DNA of 64,000 bases. Source: Tolypocladium sp. Sup5 PDA-1 (lineage: Eukaryota; Ascomycota; Sordariomycetes; Hypocreales; Ophiocordycipitaceae). Positions 43,951 to 55,099 of the stretch are shown in pieces (position 1 is the stretch's first letter; every line of letters begins with the position of its first letter). The position numbers were made by a program, and so were the translations under genes. Below the pieces are notes generated by a model. It saw nothing but the letters and a program-made list of their open reading frames with translations. It had not been told where the DNA came from and did no database searches. Where the stretch lies: the NCBI GenBank assembly GCA_000750105.3, contig JPHH03000069.1:1-64000 (forward strand). Direction: 5' to 3'.

Positions 43951-44089
43951 TTTGATCATAGTCTTATGTAGTTTATTTCTACTTAAACTATAGGCTTAGA
44001 CGCATCTCGAACTAAAGCAGGGTTTATTTCATTAAGCATCCTAATTAAAGGGCTTTGAGTTAAAGCAAAGTCTGGAAAGAGGCTTAGAA

Positions 44090-44398
44090 TGTCACGTTAT
44101 GTGGTTCCGATTCATGGGTCAAATACAGCGTATGAGTTCTAATTCTTGTTCAATTGAAGCATGCCTTCGATGCCCTCCGTGTGAGTGAATTCCTTCCCTT
44201 TTAGCATCCTCTGCCTCCGAGCCTAGCCAGCGTTTTCCAGCGTTTTCCTTGCTTTTTCCCAGCCCGAGAGGTCAGCAGACCGACTAATAGATCGGCAGAC
44301 CGACGATCTCGTCAGCTATCTAGTCAGCAGTCCACTGGCCTCCGTGGCTAACCTTTTCTCTGCCCAAGGGCTGCCTAAGTCAACCGCTCTATCCGACA
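44090..44398 (-). repeat. Copia-type LTR, 309 bp
   Basis: On the minus strand the segment starts TGTCGGATAGAG at 44398 and ends AACGTGACA at 44090, giving TGTC...GACA inverted termini, the usual LTR boundary. Directly upstream on the minus strand is a polypurine run (GCGAAGGGGG), as expected just before a 3' LTR. The partner 5' LTR is not in the window. Confidence 0.65.
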
Positions 44399-44880
44399 CA
44401 CCCCCTTCGCTAGGGCCCCTATTCCAAGGTTCTAGCTACAACTGACTTCCTCTGTTGACGAGCCCTAGGGCCTAAGAAGCTGTTCTCTTCGGTTCAGCAG
44501 ACCGGCCGCCTCTTGCCCCTAGCTTCAACTCGAGGTCTCGTCTGCTGCCTTTTTCAGGGGTCCGTTGAGCAAGCTGTTCTAGCAGCTTCTCGCGGGCTTC
44601 TTCCATCAGGGCCTTTGTGGCTATCCGGCCACGGATCTCTTATATTCGTAGCTGCCTGACGAATTCAGTGTGCCGGACCCTAGGCAACGCCTTGGTCATC
44701 CCATTCGTAACCATCTTGCTGGTCTCTATCCAGCGTACCGAAATCCTCTTCCAGCTTGAACCTCTCTGCTTTGGCTGCCCTCGCTGCCTTGGCTGCCCTT
44801 GATGGGGTTGTGGCCTTCTTCCACCCCCTTAGGATCTTCTTGATCCGTTGAATCGTTGTCCGAGTCCGTTACTTCGATTT
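44399..44880 (-). mobile_element. Copia-type retrotransposon 3' end, degraded
   Basis: Minus strand upstream of the LTR. MVTNGMTKALPRVRHTEF and VRQL match the C-terminal end of Ty1/copia RNase H (the usual ...ADGLTKALPR...FV..L tail). The frame contains stops soon afterwards (for example RI-stop-EIRG). Farther upstream the frame is unclear; a 91-codon minus frame up to 45001 (acidic, SDNDSTDQED) may be part of the element or foreign to it. Only the 3' end is preserved. Confidence 0.6.
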
Positions 44881-45277
44881 CTTGTAGGTCCGGTGACTCG
44901 TTATATGAATCCGTAATCTCTTTAGCCGGCAGAGCCGAGCTTGCCCAGCTACGTAGCTTAACAGCCACATTAGCTATCGACCACTCCTTGCTTGCATCCA
45001 TAAAGTCAATTGCTACGTCTTGCGGAGATCGAGAATCCTGTCCTCGGAAGGCTACCGAGAAACGAGTGCTGCACTGCTTCGGTGCATTCTCTGTAAGTAC
45101 ATCTTGCCACCGTTCACCAATTCAGTCACTAGGAATAACGGACTAATCAAGCTGCATGTTTGTCTTGCTATATGCCGACCCAGTCCGGGAAGTTGCCCCT
45201 GGCCCACCTGAACCAAGGTGAAAAGGCGAGGCTGAGGAACTCTCTTCAGTCAACGGCCCTCAAGGCTGCTCGAGCCT

Positions 45278-46718
45278 GTGTTCCTCGCGAAGATCGCTCC
45301 TTCATTCGATGACGCAGTTGCCTCGTCTTTCCTCGTCACCATCGCCACGAGCGATAACGAGAATCACGGCTATCTGCCCCAGCGACTATCCTATCTGAAG
45401 TTTCTGGTAAAGCAGCTCAACCTGCACCTTGAGCTAGATGGGTTTGATCCGGAGTCTAAAGAAGAGAGAAGAAGGTCAGTTCAAGTCTCCAAGCCTAATG
45501 GTTACGATTTTGTGATTTGCATTAGCCCTAAGTATATCGTATGATAGACTTTGGTGGTCGTCCTACATCGTAGACAGGCACAGTTCTTTCTCGTTCAATA
45601 TGAGACCAGTCCTGGCAAACTCGGTCTGCCAGAATCTCCACATACCATGTCCCGACTCAATATGGGAGAGCGACGAGGCCGTTCCAGACCGTCTAGAGAC
45701 CAGGGCCTGGCACAGAGGGGTGGACTTCGAAGTCCATTCACTAGATTTCCTGGGCCTGTTTGTCCATTTATTTTCGCACGCATCCCCAAGACCCCCACTT
45801 TCCGAATAGCCCACTATTAATGAACTATGGAAAGTATCCTTGGGGATGCTTTGGACTATCATATGATCCTACAGCATCGCAGCTTTGGGACAAACGACGA
45901 TTTCTATTATTTTCTACGCAACTCTATCGAGAAGGGCCTGGGCCTCTGGGAATCATCCGTCCGCCGTCTCTGTGGTGAAGCATCTTCTAGCAGCACGCCA
46001 GGACAGGTCTCTGTCATGGTCTGGACTGCAAGTCCTTTACGGGAACAGGACGACATCTTCCCATCGGAGCCAAAGCTACTTATGTATGCGTGGCACATAT
46101 TCCACTGCGTATACATCGTGCTGTACGGAAAGCTAGATTTGATCCAGATGTTCCGTGACACGAATTGGCTGCTGTCGAACGACTTTCTCATTGCTGCGGA
46201 GCATGCCGGGCAGTGTGCAAAGACAAGACCTCCATCCAACTCACACCTCCTAGACATGTGTAATAAGTTGCTGATGATCGTGGCTGAGCAGATCGCGGCC
46301 CAGATTCCGTCCTTTGATCCTAAACTGCACATGTGCTACGTCTCTTTGGCACTTACCTGCTTCAGTCCTCTTTCATATTCCTATTCTCGCGAAGAAGCTG
46401 AGGCGGTCTGCAGATGAGTGCATCCTGAACTGTTGTCAGACCTACCTGCGTTGTCTAGATGTTTTTTCCACCACCGTCAACATCAGCTATCAAAAGACAT
46501 TTGCAAGAGTGCTACGGAAAACCATATCCAAGTGTCTCATTGTCCAGGGGCGGGGAACGGCAGAACCAGCAGAATCTTCTACGGGGGACATATTTGAGCC
46601 AGAGTTATTGAAATATCGATGGACTGTAGGCTACAGTGGCCTATGGTCCGAGGCTATGGGCCGGCATAAGGAAGCTAAGATGCGCAAGTTCGAAGTTGCA
46701 GACCCAGGATGTCTGTAG
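45278..46718 (+). pseudogene. XlnR/Xyr1-like transcription factor relic (C-terminal part)
   Basis: Plus-strand pieces of a fungal-specific regulator. FLVKQLNLHLEL...ESKEERRR joins across a plausible intron (ending GATAG at 45550) to LWWSSYIVDRHSSFSFNMRP, a typical middle-homology segment. Then follow SEPKLLMYAWHIFHCVYIVL and YGKLDLIQMF in another frame, GTYLLQSSFIFL in a third, and LAKKLRRSADECILNCCQTY plus ELLKYRWTVGYSGLW. The last words match the XlnR/Xyr1 C-terminus (GIYLLQ..., ...YRWT...GL). At least two frameshifts in 46320-46400 and one near 45810, plus absence of the zinc cluster, make it a relic. Confidence 0.7.
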
Positions 46719-46800
46719 ATATATCTTGCAAGGTTCAATTGGGACATCAAGAGATAAGCCGGTTTCATATAATTAAGTCAATTTTGTCCACATCGATGGC

Positions 46801-47382
46801 CTATTTAGCATTGCAGGACAAGATCGCTAGGATGGCTCGCCGAGCCCGAGCCATCGCATCCAAGTCTTTGGCGGAGAGGTCCCAGCGTTCACGTTTTCTT
46901 CGCCATACGACGCTATCCACAAGGCTCTCGGTCCTCGTAGCCCGGTCCCTGCCGTACACTGTTATTTCATCGGCTTTTCCGCCCAGTGCATACTCATCGA
47001 GTACGACGAAATCAGGCCAGTGGTCTTGTAGAGAGTGGCATAATTCTATGTTTGTGCGTTTGTACGGGCTTTCCTTCCATGATGTCTCCCTGCGGGGGCC
47101 AAAGCCAGTATCGGAGCCGTCACTAGGGCCGTTATAGGGGTTCAGAATACCCATGTCAGCCTGGACAAGAGCATCGTGAAAGGCATCAAAGAGATAGATC
47201 AGCTCCACACAGTGGTGCGCTACACCCTGGCTCGGCCCAGGAAAGGGATTGCCGAACTCAATGTGGAAAGAATGCACTCCACTTGTCTTATGATTGTCAA
47301 TCCCGCAACGTCGCCTGTTCAGGGACGTCCTCGCCAGGTGGACGGGTATCTCAAACATCGAGTCATTGAGAAAATGAGCCAC
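46801..47382 (-). pseudogene. Carboxylesterase type B relic (C-terminal part)
   Basis: A minus-strand frame of 193 codons contains HSFHIEFGNPFPGPSQGVAH and HCVELIYLF, the catalytic-His segment of type B carboxylesterases/lipases, and then ELCHSLQDHWPDFV, the usual closing helix region. The nucleophile elbow (GESAG) and N-terminal two thirds are absent; upstream the frame hits stops. A truncated relic. Confidence 0.6.
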
Positions 47383-47905
47383 CGCCTCTACGACTTATAC
47401 GACGATCGTTGCACTCGGCCTTTGGTGTGTTCGTTCTCCCTCAACAAATTATTCTAGCCACATTCGACCTTTCTGATAACTTCAGGCGATGCCTGGGGAA
47501 CAAAGCTAGCCATGGAGGATGAACGCCTCTGTATCGCGTGGACGGCTCAGTTTTATACAAGAGCCCATAAAGAACGAAAGAAATCTTATTGTGACACCAA
47601 GGCATCAAGGCGATTGCCCTGCAATAAGCGTGTATATTACCCCGTCTCCCAGCGCCACGCTTCGCCAAAGGATATTTCGCGTCAAGCCGGAACCTTGGTC
47701 CAAGTCTTACACCACCCAAACATTGTACGACAGAACTTGCCGTACTCGACTACTAGATCAAAACGACGCCAAGAGCCCAGGGCGTGGTGGTGCAGCCTGG
47801 CATCGGGATCGGTGACTGGCTTCGAGCCCATATTGCCGTATTTTCCCCGGCCCGGACTGTCACGACTCGTCAGCATGAGCGACGTGGAAAGGGAGGCTGC
47901 GCGCA
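47383..47905. other. Intergenic between relics and OCH1-like gene
   Basis: No supported gene. Frames at 47512-47913 (+) and 47441-47719 (-) have no motif and overlap. Confidence 0.45.
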
Positions 47906-49136
47906 TTACCTGAATCCTGTAATGGGAAGGACCAAGACGTCAGAGACCAGCTTGGCTCTGCCCCCGTCCTTTAGTCCCGTCAGGGCGTTCCACCTGAAGC
48001 CAATCTTCTTCTCCAGCCAGATGCTCGTCGCAAGGGTGACGGCCGCGGGCCCCGTCCTGGTGAGCGGATCGGCCTTTTCCGCGGCGTGGAAAGTCGCGTT
48101 CTTGGCCTCGCTGATCCGCGCGTTGAGGCCGTCCATGAACTGAGAGAGCACGGGGTGTTTTGGGGCGGACGCCAGCGCCCACTGGGTGAGTTGTACGGGG
48201 TATGTGTATCCCATCCGCCAGTATGCGTCAGACTGAGGATCGGTATCGGCCTCCAGCCCCCATAGAAGGTTGACCATCCGCGAGCTTGCCTTGTCAGAGG
48301 CCCAGGGGCCAAACTCATGACCGTAGGTCGAACCGGTCACTTCGTCGGTCCAGACGGCGAGATCCGATGAGCGGATCCAGGTTTCAGGGTGCTGCAGAGG
48401 TTCCGTATCGACGTCGGCGTACTGGACGAGTCAGAAGGCGTGCGTGAAGGTGAGTTGCGGGGAGAGGAACACATACCACGCCGCCAAACCACTTGCAGGC
48501 GAGGATCCGAAAGATATCAGCCCGCTCCACGGGCGTGAAGAGCGTGTTGAAGTCGTCGAGAAAGTCACTTTCGAATTCCCGCATAAAGGCGAGGATCCCC
48601 TCGTCATCCCAGAAGAAGTAGGCCATGGGGCTGCTGCGGCCGGGCGACACCGAGTACTGCAGCCATTGCTCGACCCAGGGGAGGACATCGGGCTTCCACC
48701 GGGTAATCTGCGCGGTGGCTGATGTCTGGTGGACGAGCAGCGGGATGTTTGAAAAGGCAAGCTGCCGGTGGTGCTTTGACGTCGCGGCGTTGGAGGCCAG
48801 GCGAGCCGCTTCTACAATGGTCTGCGGCTCAGGCTGGCCGTCGCCAATCCACTCTGGTGGGATATACCATGCTGGACAGCGGTGTCAGCAGAGACGAGGA
48901 CAAAGGGTAAGCGAGTCGCGTGAATGCAGGGTCAACGCACCTCCCCCCGTGCCATCGAACGACTGAACATGCTTCCATGTCAAGGGATAGTCGCGCTCCA
49001 GCGTCTGCGCATCGGGTGAGCGAGGCTCGGGCTCTCTGTCAACCAACAGGAGCGTCCACAGCGTCGTTGCAAAGACGGTCGCAGTCAGAAGCAGGACCCG
49101 AGGCCGCAAGCGCAAGGAGCCGTACGGGAGCAGCAT
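47906..49136 (-). CDS. GT32 alpha-1,6-mannosyltransferase, OCH1-like
   Basis: Three exons (49136-48941, 48871-48477, 48421-47906) join in phase, giving 368 aa. A short cytosolic tail and one membrane anchor (LRPRVLLLTATVFATTLWTL) make it a type II Golgi protein. The lumenal domain has IPLLVHQTSAT, the DXD motif in WFGGVYADVDTEPL spanning the second intron (binds the nucleotide-sugar Mn2+), and C-terminal VTGSTYGHEFGPWASDKASS and GFRWNALTGL. This fits the Och1/Hoc1-like family, which transfers alpha-1,6-mannose to N-glycans from GDP-mannose. Start chosen at the ATG just before the anchor. It is followed on the same strand by the SUR1-like GT32 gene upstream at 49902. Confidence 0.88.
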
Positions 49137-49901
49137 CACAGCAAGCCGGTGTCGAGGAGCATGAGCGCCAGGCCCGCTGCATGCATGAGATGTGCGCAAG
49201 ATGCCCGGGCTCACAGCGGTCGGTCGGTCGGTGGCAGTGAGGTCACTGTCACTTGACGGGAGGTGACAATGAAGGGGCTGCTGGCCCCTGGGGCCTGGAC
49301 AAAGGACGTGGCACGTGGTGGGGCCAGGGACCGATGCAGATTTGATTGCGAGCTGCAAGTGGACACTTCTCAGCCCGTACTGCTTCGCCCCGGGTACATG
49401 CCAGGGCGGCGAGGGGCCCGTTTCATTGGCTCAAATGAGTGGGCTTGCTCGCATCGCCCGCGTCTCGAGTCTCAGCCGCGTCCGCCACATGTACCGGCGC
49501 GTACCGGGTACTCGACGCGTTCAAGTCATGGTCGCCGAGTTGGGCTTCTGCCGCCGTACGCCGAGAGCCACTACGTGCCCTGGTGCCCTACGAGGCCCAA
49601 ATTTTGCTGGGGATGGAAAAGCTTGGCCTGGATGGCAGGCCGCAGGGGGACCGTCCTCTCCAGAGGCCGCCTTGGCCAGGAGGCGGCGGCCAATCGCCGA
49701 GTCGCAGTCGCGTGCCGTCACGGGAGCGCCGACATCACTCGTCGAGGGCGCCGTCAAGGCACGCAAGGCAAGGCAAGGCGGGGCAAGGAACGCCGAGGCA
49801 AGCCATGGTCGTGAATTGATCCAGTATTATGTAGGTAGGTATTATCATCATTCAAAAATAAACAAAGCTGGCTCCTGCGCCTGGCCGAGCAAAGGGGGTT
49901 C
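49137..49901. other. Intergenic between the two GT32 genes
   Basis: Promoter of the OCH1-like gene and 3' flank of the SUR1-like gene. Long GC-rich frames on the plus strand (49263-50019) have no motif; I regard them as chance. Confidence 0.5.
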
Positions 49902-50885
49902 TCATAACCGCCGGCGAATCCATCGCCTCCTGAAGAGCAGCGCCAGCGCAATGCCCACGCACACAAAGAAGAGCAGGTTGGCCTTTGAGCCCAGCGACAA
50001 GATGAGCTGCGCGTCGTAGGAGTGCCACGACGAGCTGCCGAGGTGGTCAAAGATGGGCGTCGACACGCGTCCGTTGAGGCTGTGCATGGGCCCCGGCAGG
50101 ATCTTGAGGCTGGTCCGGTTCGACTGGTAGGCGTGGATGACCGAGGCGAAGTGGCAGCCGGTGCTGAACATGACGGTGGGATAGGGCAGCCCGAGCCACT
50201 GCTTGTCGTAGACGGTGAGGTTGCGCACAATGTCGCCCACAAACGAGTTGTGCTTGCTCGCCATCATGAAGCCGATGGAGAAGCCCGTCGGGTGCGCCTC
50301 CGGGGCCACGAAGCTGAACCGCCGCAGCGGGCCCAGCGCGCGCTTGCACTTGAGGTCCATGTCGAGAATGACGCCGCCGTACTCGTACAGCACCATGTAT
50401 CGGAGGGCGTCGATGCGCTCGACAGGGTAGCGGTAGCCGTCCCACAGTTCCTTGAGGTCGGGGAACCGCTCCTCGACAAACTTGGACGCCGTGTCGTCGG
50501 TCCAGAGATGCGACTCCCAGCCCGGGTGCCAGTCGAGGCAGCTCTGCACCGTCTCCTCCCACTCGCTGCGCCAGTGGTCGCCGTGCTTCCCCAGGGCAAT
50601 GTGGTGCAGGACGGGCGGCACGGCATCGTTGTAGGGGGCGGCGGACAGCTGGTCGCGGCTGTAGTTGGCAAAGGTGATGTCGAAGGCGTCGTGGGCGTCG
50701 GAGAGGACAAAGTCGGCCGAGTTAGTGCGCCATATGACCTGGAGGGCGGCGAGGGTCCATGACGTGTGGACGAGGTTACGGCAGAGCCAGACCGTGGCGA
50801 TGAGTATCAGGGCGGTGGCCCAGAGGATCATCCGAGTCTTCTTGCTGGTCGTCGAGGGCGGTCGAAGGGAGTAAGGCTTGTGCAT
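49902..50885 (-). CDS. GT32 inositolphosphoceramide mannosyltransferase, SUR1-like
   Basis: Single-exon 327-aa protein. Membrane anchor at residues ~19-37 (MILWATALILIATVWLC), a lumenal GT32 domain (VPPVLHHIALGK, HLWTDDTASKFVEERFPDLK, RYMVLYEYGGVILDMDLKCK with the DXD) and a C-terminal hydrophobic segment followed by RRRWIRRRL. Two membrane segments and the sequence style match Sur1/Csh1, the catalytic subunits that add mannose to inositolphosphoceramide in the Golgi. The regulatory partner Csg2 is not in the window. ATG 50885 is the first in the frame. Confidence 0.88.
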   Translation of the reverse strand: MHKPYSLRPPSTTSKKTRMILWATALILIATVWLCRNLVHTSWTLAALQVIWRTNSADFVLSDAHDAFDITFANYSRDQLSAAPYNDAVPPVLHHIALGKHGDHWRSEWEETVQSCLDWHPGWESHLWTDDTASKFVEERFPDLKELWDGYRYPVERIDALRYMVLYEYGGVILDMDLKCKRALGPLRRFSFVAPEAHPTGFSIGFMMASKHNSFVGDIVRNLTVYDKQWLGLPYPTVMFSTGCHFASVIHAYQSNRTSLKILPGPMHSLNGRVSTPIFDHLGSSSWHSYDAQLILSLGSKANLLFFVCVGIALALLFRRRWIRRRL

Positions 50886-52403
50886 GGCGACGCGGGTGCA
50901 GTCGCACGGGGCGGGCGCTGGGGGGGTAGATGGACGCCGCCTGGATCAGAGTCGGGACGTCTTGGGAGGCCCGTCAGACGAGGCCGGTAGGGAGCGGATG
51001 AACTCGCCCAATGGCTGCGTGCCGATTGCACGTCGAGCGGCAGCGCAATGGGAGTTCAAGATGATTCGGATGGCGATGCGGGCATGTCGACGCCAGGAGA
51101 GGTCATGCCAGGGAGAGAGGGAGGTCGAGTGCAAAACAAAGGAGTGCGAGGTGAGGTGGATGGATGCGAGGCGATGAATGGGGGAAGCCAGCAGGGGGGC
51201 CGCACTGCCTGGAAAAGATGAGGTGGGCTGTCTTCGAGTACGGGCATCCGCTGGCAAAACAAGTCCGTTCAAGTGGGCTGCTCCTTGTATGTACGTGCAT
51301 CCAGTTTAATTACAGGCCCATCCATTGGTACCGTAAGTTACGTACGGAGTACTCGTACGTGGTAGAGGTACGAAACAACTATGCTGTGGGCACGCCTGAG
51401 GCAGGAAGATTCATGTCGGGTGCCTTACTCCGAGCCCCCAAGGTAACCTGCTGGCGTAGACGCCGCGCCAGGCCCTGTGGCAGTCGAGACCGCCTGTGTT
51501 TGGCAGCCATGGGCGGGAAAGCGGCATCAGAGTTTGCGGCGCTCCCCCTTGCACAGCCCGGGGGGGTGTGTCGCCCTCTTCGGACAGTGTCCGTCCGTCG
51601 AGTCTCTTGATCGGTGAGCCTCGATCGGTGAGCCTCGATCAGTGAAGTCTCTCTGGCGCTCGACCGCTCCATTGTGCGATTGACCCGGCCCGAACGTCCC
51701 CGGTGAGTTGCGAAGTTGCTCAACAAGTGCGAAATAACCGTCATGATCGTGCCAAAAGCAGCAAGGGATCATGCGGCGCTGCCCGCCCAGGGGCTGAGGA
51801 AAATGCCGAATGGGGCCAGCAGCCGAGATAGCCGTAGCCACGACCCGGTTGGCTTCCCAGACTCGCTGGCACTCGCTGTACCGGTACCTGTCTGGCTCGC
51901 CTGCAAGGCTGTCAGGCTGCCTCGACAGCGGCGGGCGACGTCGGTGACGTTGCTCAGGCCCTTCTAGGCCCAACGGCGATCTGCGGGGGCCATAGGTACC
52001 GTGCTCGGGCCAGAGAATTGCACGGTGACGGGTGCCCGAGGTGGGCTGGAAACCTGTAAGACGACAGGCTCCGCCGCCTGTAATTTGCCCCCGTCAGCGC
52101 ACAGCCACGCCATCATCTCCTGAGATGCGGTCTCGGTCATTGGTACGGCCGACTCCGTGCGAGCTTCGTTCAGGCTGATTAGAGCCCACACCAGACGCGG
52201 AATCAAGCTTTCCTGGGCTGCGGCTGAAGCCTTCATCAACCTTGTCGGCCGCGACGCCACGATGATGCGACGCAGGCACTGTTGATCCGACTCCGTCGTC
52301 CATCTACTCGCCGGTACGGAGTGTCTGCCCGCGCTTCGTCAATCACCAGCATCAGGCGCTTTACCTGCTGATTCTCCCACCCGCTTGCTCCGCTCCGGTT
52401 GCC
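50886..52403. promoter_or_regulatory. Divergent intergenic region SUR1-like / GPI12
   Basis: 1.5 kb between divergent start codons. It holds overlapping low-confidence frames on both strands and a 14-bp tandem repeat at 51609-51645. No supported gene; both promoters must lie here. Confidence 0.45.
51609..51645. repeat. 14-bp tandem repeat, 2.6 copies
   Basis: GATCGGTGAGCCTC at 51609-51622 and 51623-51636, then a partial GATCAGTGA. Short local duplication; no known function. Confidence 0.65.
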
Positions 52404-53518
52404 ATGCCGCGCAAGAAGAGCGACCCCCGAGGCGTCTTCAAGGCCTGCCACTGGCTCGTGGCCACGCGCGGCCGCCGGCGCGCCCTCACCCGCATCGCCT
52501 TTGTCGTGGTGCTGGTGCCGCTGCTGCTGCAGTGGACCCTGGCCTACCTCGTCGGCAGCGACGCGCGCCTGCTGCCCCCTGAACTGCTCCGCGCCAAAAA
52601 CCTCCTGATTGTCACCGCGCACCCCGACGATGAGTGTCTCTTCTTTGCGCCCAGCATCCTCGGCGTGCTGGACCGCAATCGCGACGTCAGAGGAGCGTTG
52701 GTGGTCATGTCCACGGGTACGTCGTCACGCTCCGCCCTTCTCACCAAGCCTGCATGAGGCTGTGCTGATGCGCAGCGTTGCGTCGTCCCACCGCCAGGCA
52801 ACAACTATGGCATAGGCGAGCAGCGCAGACAGGAACTCAAGGGATCCTGCGTCGCCCTCGGCATCGACCCGTCGCGGTGCGAGGCGCTGGACGAACCGGA
52901 TCTTCAGGACAATCCCACCGTGTGGTGGGACACGGCCAAGATCCAGGGCATCCTCAAGGACTACGTCCACAAGTGGGACATTGACGCTGTAAGTCGGCCA
53001 TGGCATCCAGCTTCGCCACAGCTACGAGCAGGCAGGCTGACACTGCGACCAAGATCATCACGTTTGACGAAGGCGGCGTCTCGGGACACATCAACCACCG
53101 CGCTGTGAGCGCTGCTGTGAGGTGAGTCGTCAATGCCCCGTGCTGCCCCTTCAACCCGACTCATCGTCGCTGTCCCAGCGAATACGTTTTGCAAGACGCC
53201 AAAGCCCCGGCCTCGTACATGGTCGTCACCACCGCGCTCCCAAGGAAGTACACCTTTCTGCTCGACCTCCCCCTGACCGCGCTGTCCTTTACATGGAGGA
53301 TCGTTGCCGCCATCTTCTTCCCGTCAAGCACGGCGGACCCAAAGTACAGCACAAAGGCTCTCGTTGCCAGCACATGGCACAGGTACGTCAAGACGCGCGA
53401 AGCGTTTGCGAGCCACGGCAGTCAGTACACGTGGGATCGCCACCTGTACATGGTTGTGAGCCGGTACGTCTGGTTCAACGATTTGAAGAGGATTGCGGGC
53501 AGGGAGGCCCCCGCGTAG
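52404..53518 (+). CDS. GPI12: GlcNAc-PI de-N-acetylase (PIG-L/Gpi12)
   Basis: Four exons (52404-52716, 52798-52988, 53054-53121, 53179-53518) give 303 aa with consistent phases. An N-terminal membrane helix (IAFVVVLVPLLLQWTLAYLV) is followed by the PIG-L signature LLIVTAHPDDECLFFAP (zinc-binding HPDDE) and the second site ITFDEGGVSGHINHRAV assembled across two introns. The enzyme removes acetate from GlcNAc-PI, step two of GPI-anchor synthesis on the cytosolic ER face. Length equals fungal homologues. The ATG is preceded by GCC. It is divergent from SUR1-like GT32 and may be part of a conserved glycan-gene neighbourhood. Confidence 0.93.
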
Positions 53519-55099
53519 CAGTAATGCCCGTGTCACATAGAGCAGGCGCCTGGTTTATGAGAGTGTCCACGCCGTCCCGTCCGGCAACGAGGCGCCATCG
53601 AGGAATTAATCACATGGGATGACGGTCACTGTTGAATAGACACAGCGTTCGGACATCCAAGCTTGGCGCAACGCCATAATAGTAGCTGGCCTACGGAAGG
53701 ACATGTCATTGCAACTTGACTTTGGGTCTCAAAATAATACTTGGCCATGCACGGCCTGTCATTCAGTGAGAACGTGGTCGCATCACGTCGGGTCCGCCCG
53801 TTTCTCAGGCTCGCATTCGGACGTCAGCACCAGCGCCTAAACCTCCCAACAGAAGCATCGCAACGCCAAGCAGGGAAAGGGGGAGGGCAACCCTTGACAG
53901 CGTTCAATTAGCTGAATGATCTGCCCGTTGGTTGTAACACCAAGTTGGTCTGCCTCTGGCTCCAACTCACGGGTAGGTACGGACTACTCGTCTTTATATG
54001 CTGCGACCACCTCTCTCGGGTCGCATCGCTGTTTAGCCTCACTCTAGGCCTTTAATCTAAGTTCCGTCGTGTCCGAGTTTCAACTGTCGAGCAGTGGATC
54101 GGCACGTTCCGCCGCCTCCAGGGACGGTCCCCTTCGCCCGATCATGACATCTTTGAACGGAGACAATTCCTGCTTCTTTCATTTCCCCGTCCACGGGCCG
54201 ACCGGGCTGCAGCTGGCAAGGCCTGCTTTTGCATCATGTTTGAGCCGTGGCTCGCAGGGCCAACAAGCCTCTTCAGCTCCTGATTCACCCACATCGCGTT
54301 GGCTGGCTCCGCCCGCAGTTCCCGACCCAGCAGCTATTGACGGTGTAATTCGTTAAATCGAGGCTGCCGCGCGGGAACATGTCGACACAAGTAAGGGGCA
54401 TCCTGGCCAGAACGGTCGTGGCAACGCGGACGACTACGATGGGCATGTCGATGCCATCCTCCTGGGCTTTCAATGCCTCGATCACGTACATGAAGCCGCT
54501 TCGCCCTTTGACGAGCGAATACCCGTCATTGCAACACCTCAAGCAGCCAATATAGTGAAGCCCTGGAATCATTTTAACAAAATCGCACTCATCCACGACT
54601 TGAGTGCTTCAGCCGAGTCATGGCGGCAAACAGAACTGCATCCAGGAGGGCCCTCGCCTTCATGGCCAACGCCAATCCGCTTACCTGGGCGTCGAGAGCT
54701 CAGCTTCTGCATCGCCATCGTTTGGACTCACGTCGACGATTCTGGCGCCGAGGTCCATGAAGCACTCTTGAACTCGCCCCACGGGGACGCGGCTGGACGA
54801 GGGGCCGTTGCAGCCATTCCTCGATGCACAGCCCGTGACGAAGAAGCTCGCTTTTTACGTGGTCTAAACGAAGTTGCCGCACAACCCGAAGCTTCGTTAC
54901 GCTGCGGTTTTTATGCGACTGTTTTGGGTGGTTGATTCGTTTCGCACGTTGAAGTGGGCGTTGGACAACGAAAGGATGCAGGGCAGCTATGACCCTGATG
55001 CATGTGTTGAACAGCCGCGAGTGATTCAAGTCGAGAATGGAGCATGTTTCGTCCTGGAGTAGGAACATGTTTGAAACGCTTTATTCGAGTTTGTAAAGC
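53519..55099. other. Intergenic, with possible unidentified relic
   Basis: Mostly no recognisable gene. At 54790-55062 (+) one frame reads LQPFLDAQPVTKKLAFYVV, a stop, then PHNPKLRYAAVFMRLFWVVD and PRVIQVENGACFVLE before a stop. It looks like protein-coding DNA with a nonsense codon, but I cannot name a family. Confidence 0.4.

Noticed and set aside
44726..45001. 91-codon acidic minus-strand frame as an independent gene
   Set aside because: It overlaps the degraded copia 3' end in another frame and has no motif; treated as part of the repeat-derived stretch.
49263..50019. Long plus-strand frames between the GT32 genes
   Set aside because: GC-rich, no motif, overlapping each other and the 3' end of the SUR1-like gene.
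50022..50762. 246-codon plus-strand frame
   Set aside because: Antisense shadow of the SUR1-like GT32 coding sequence; Val/Gly/Asp-rich as expected from the reverse of GC-rich codons.
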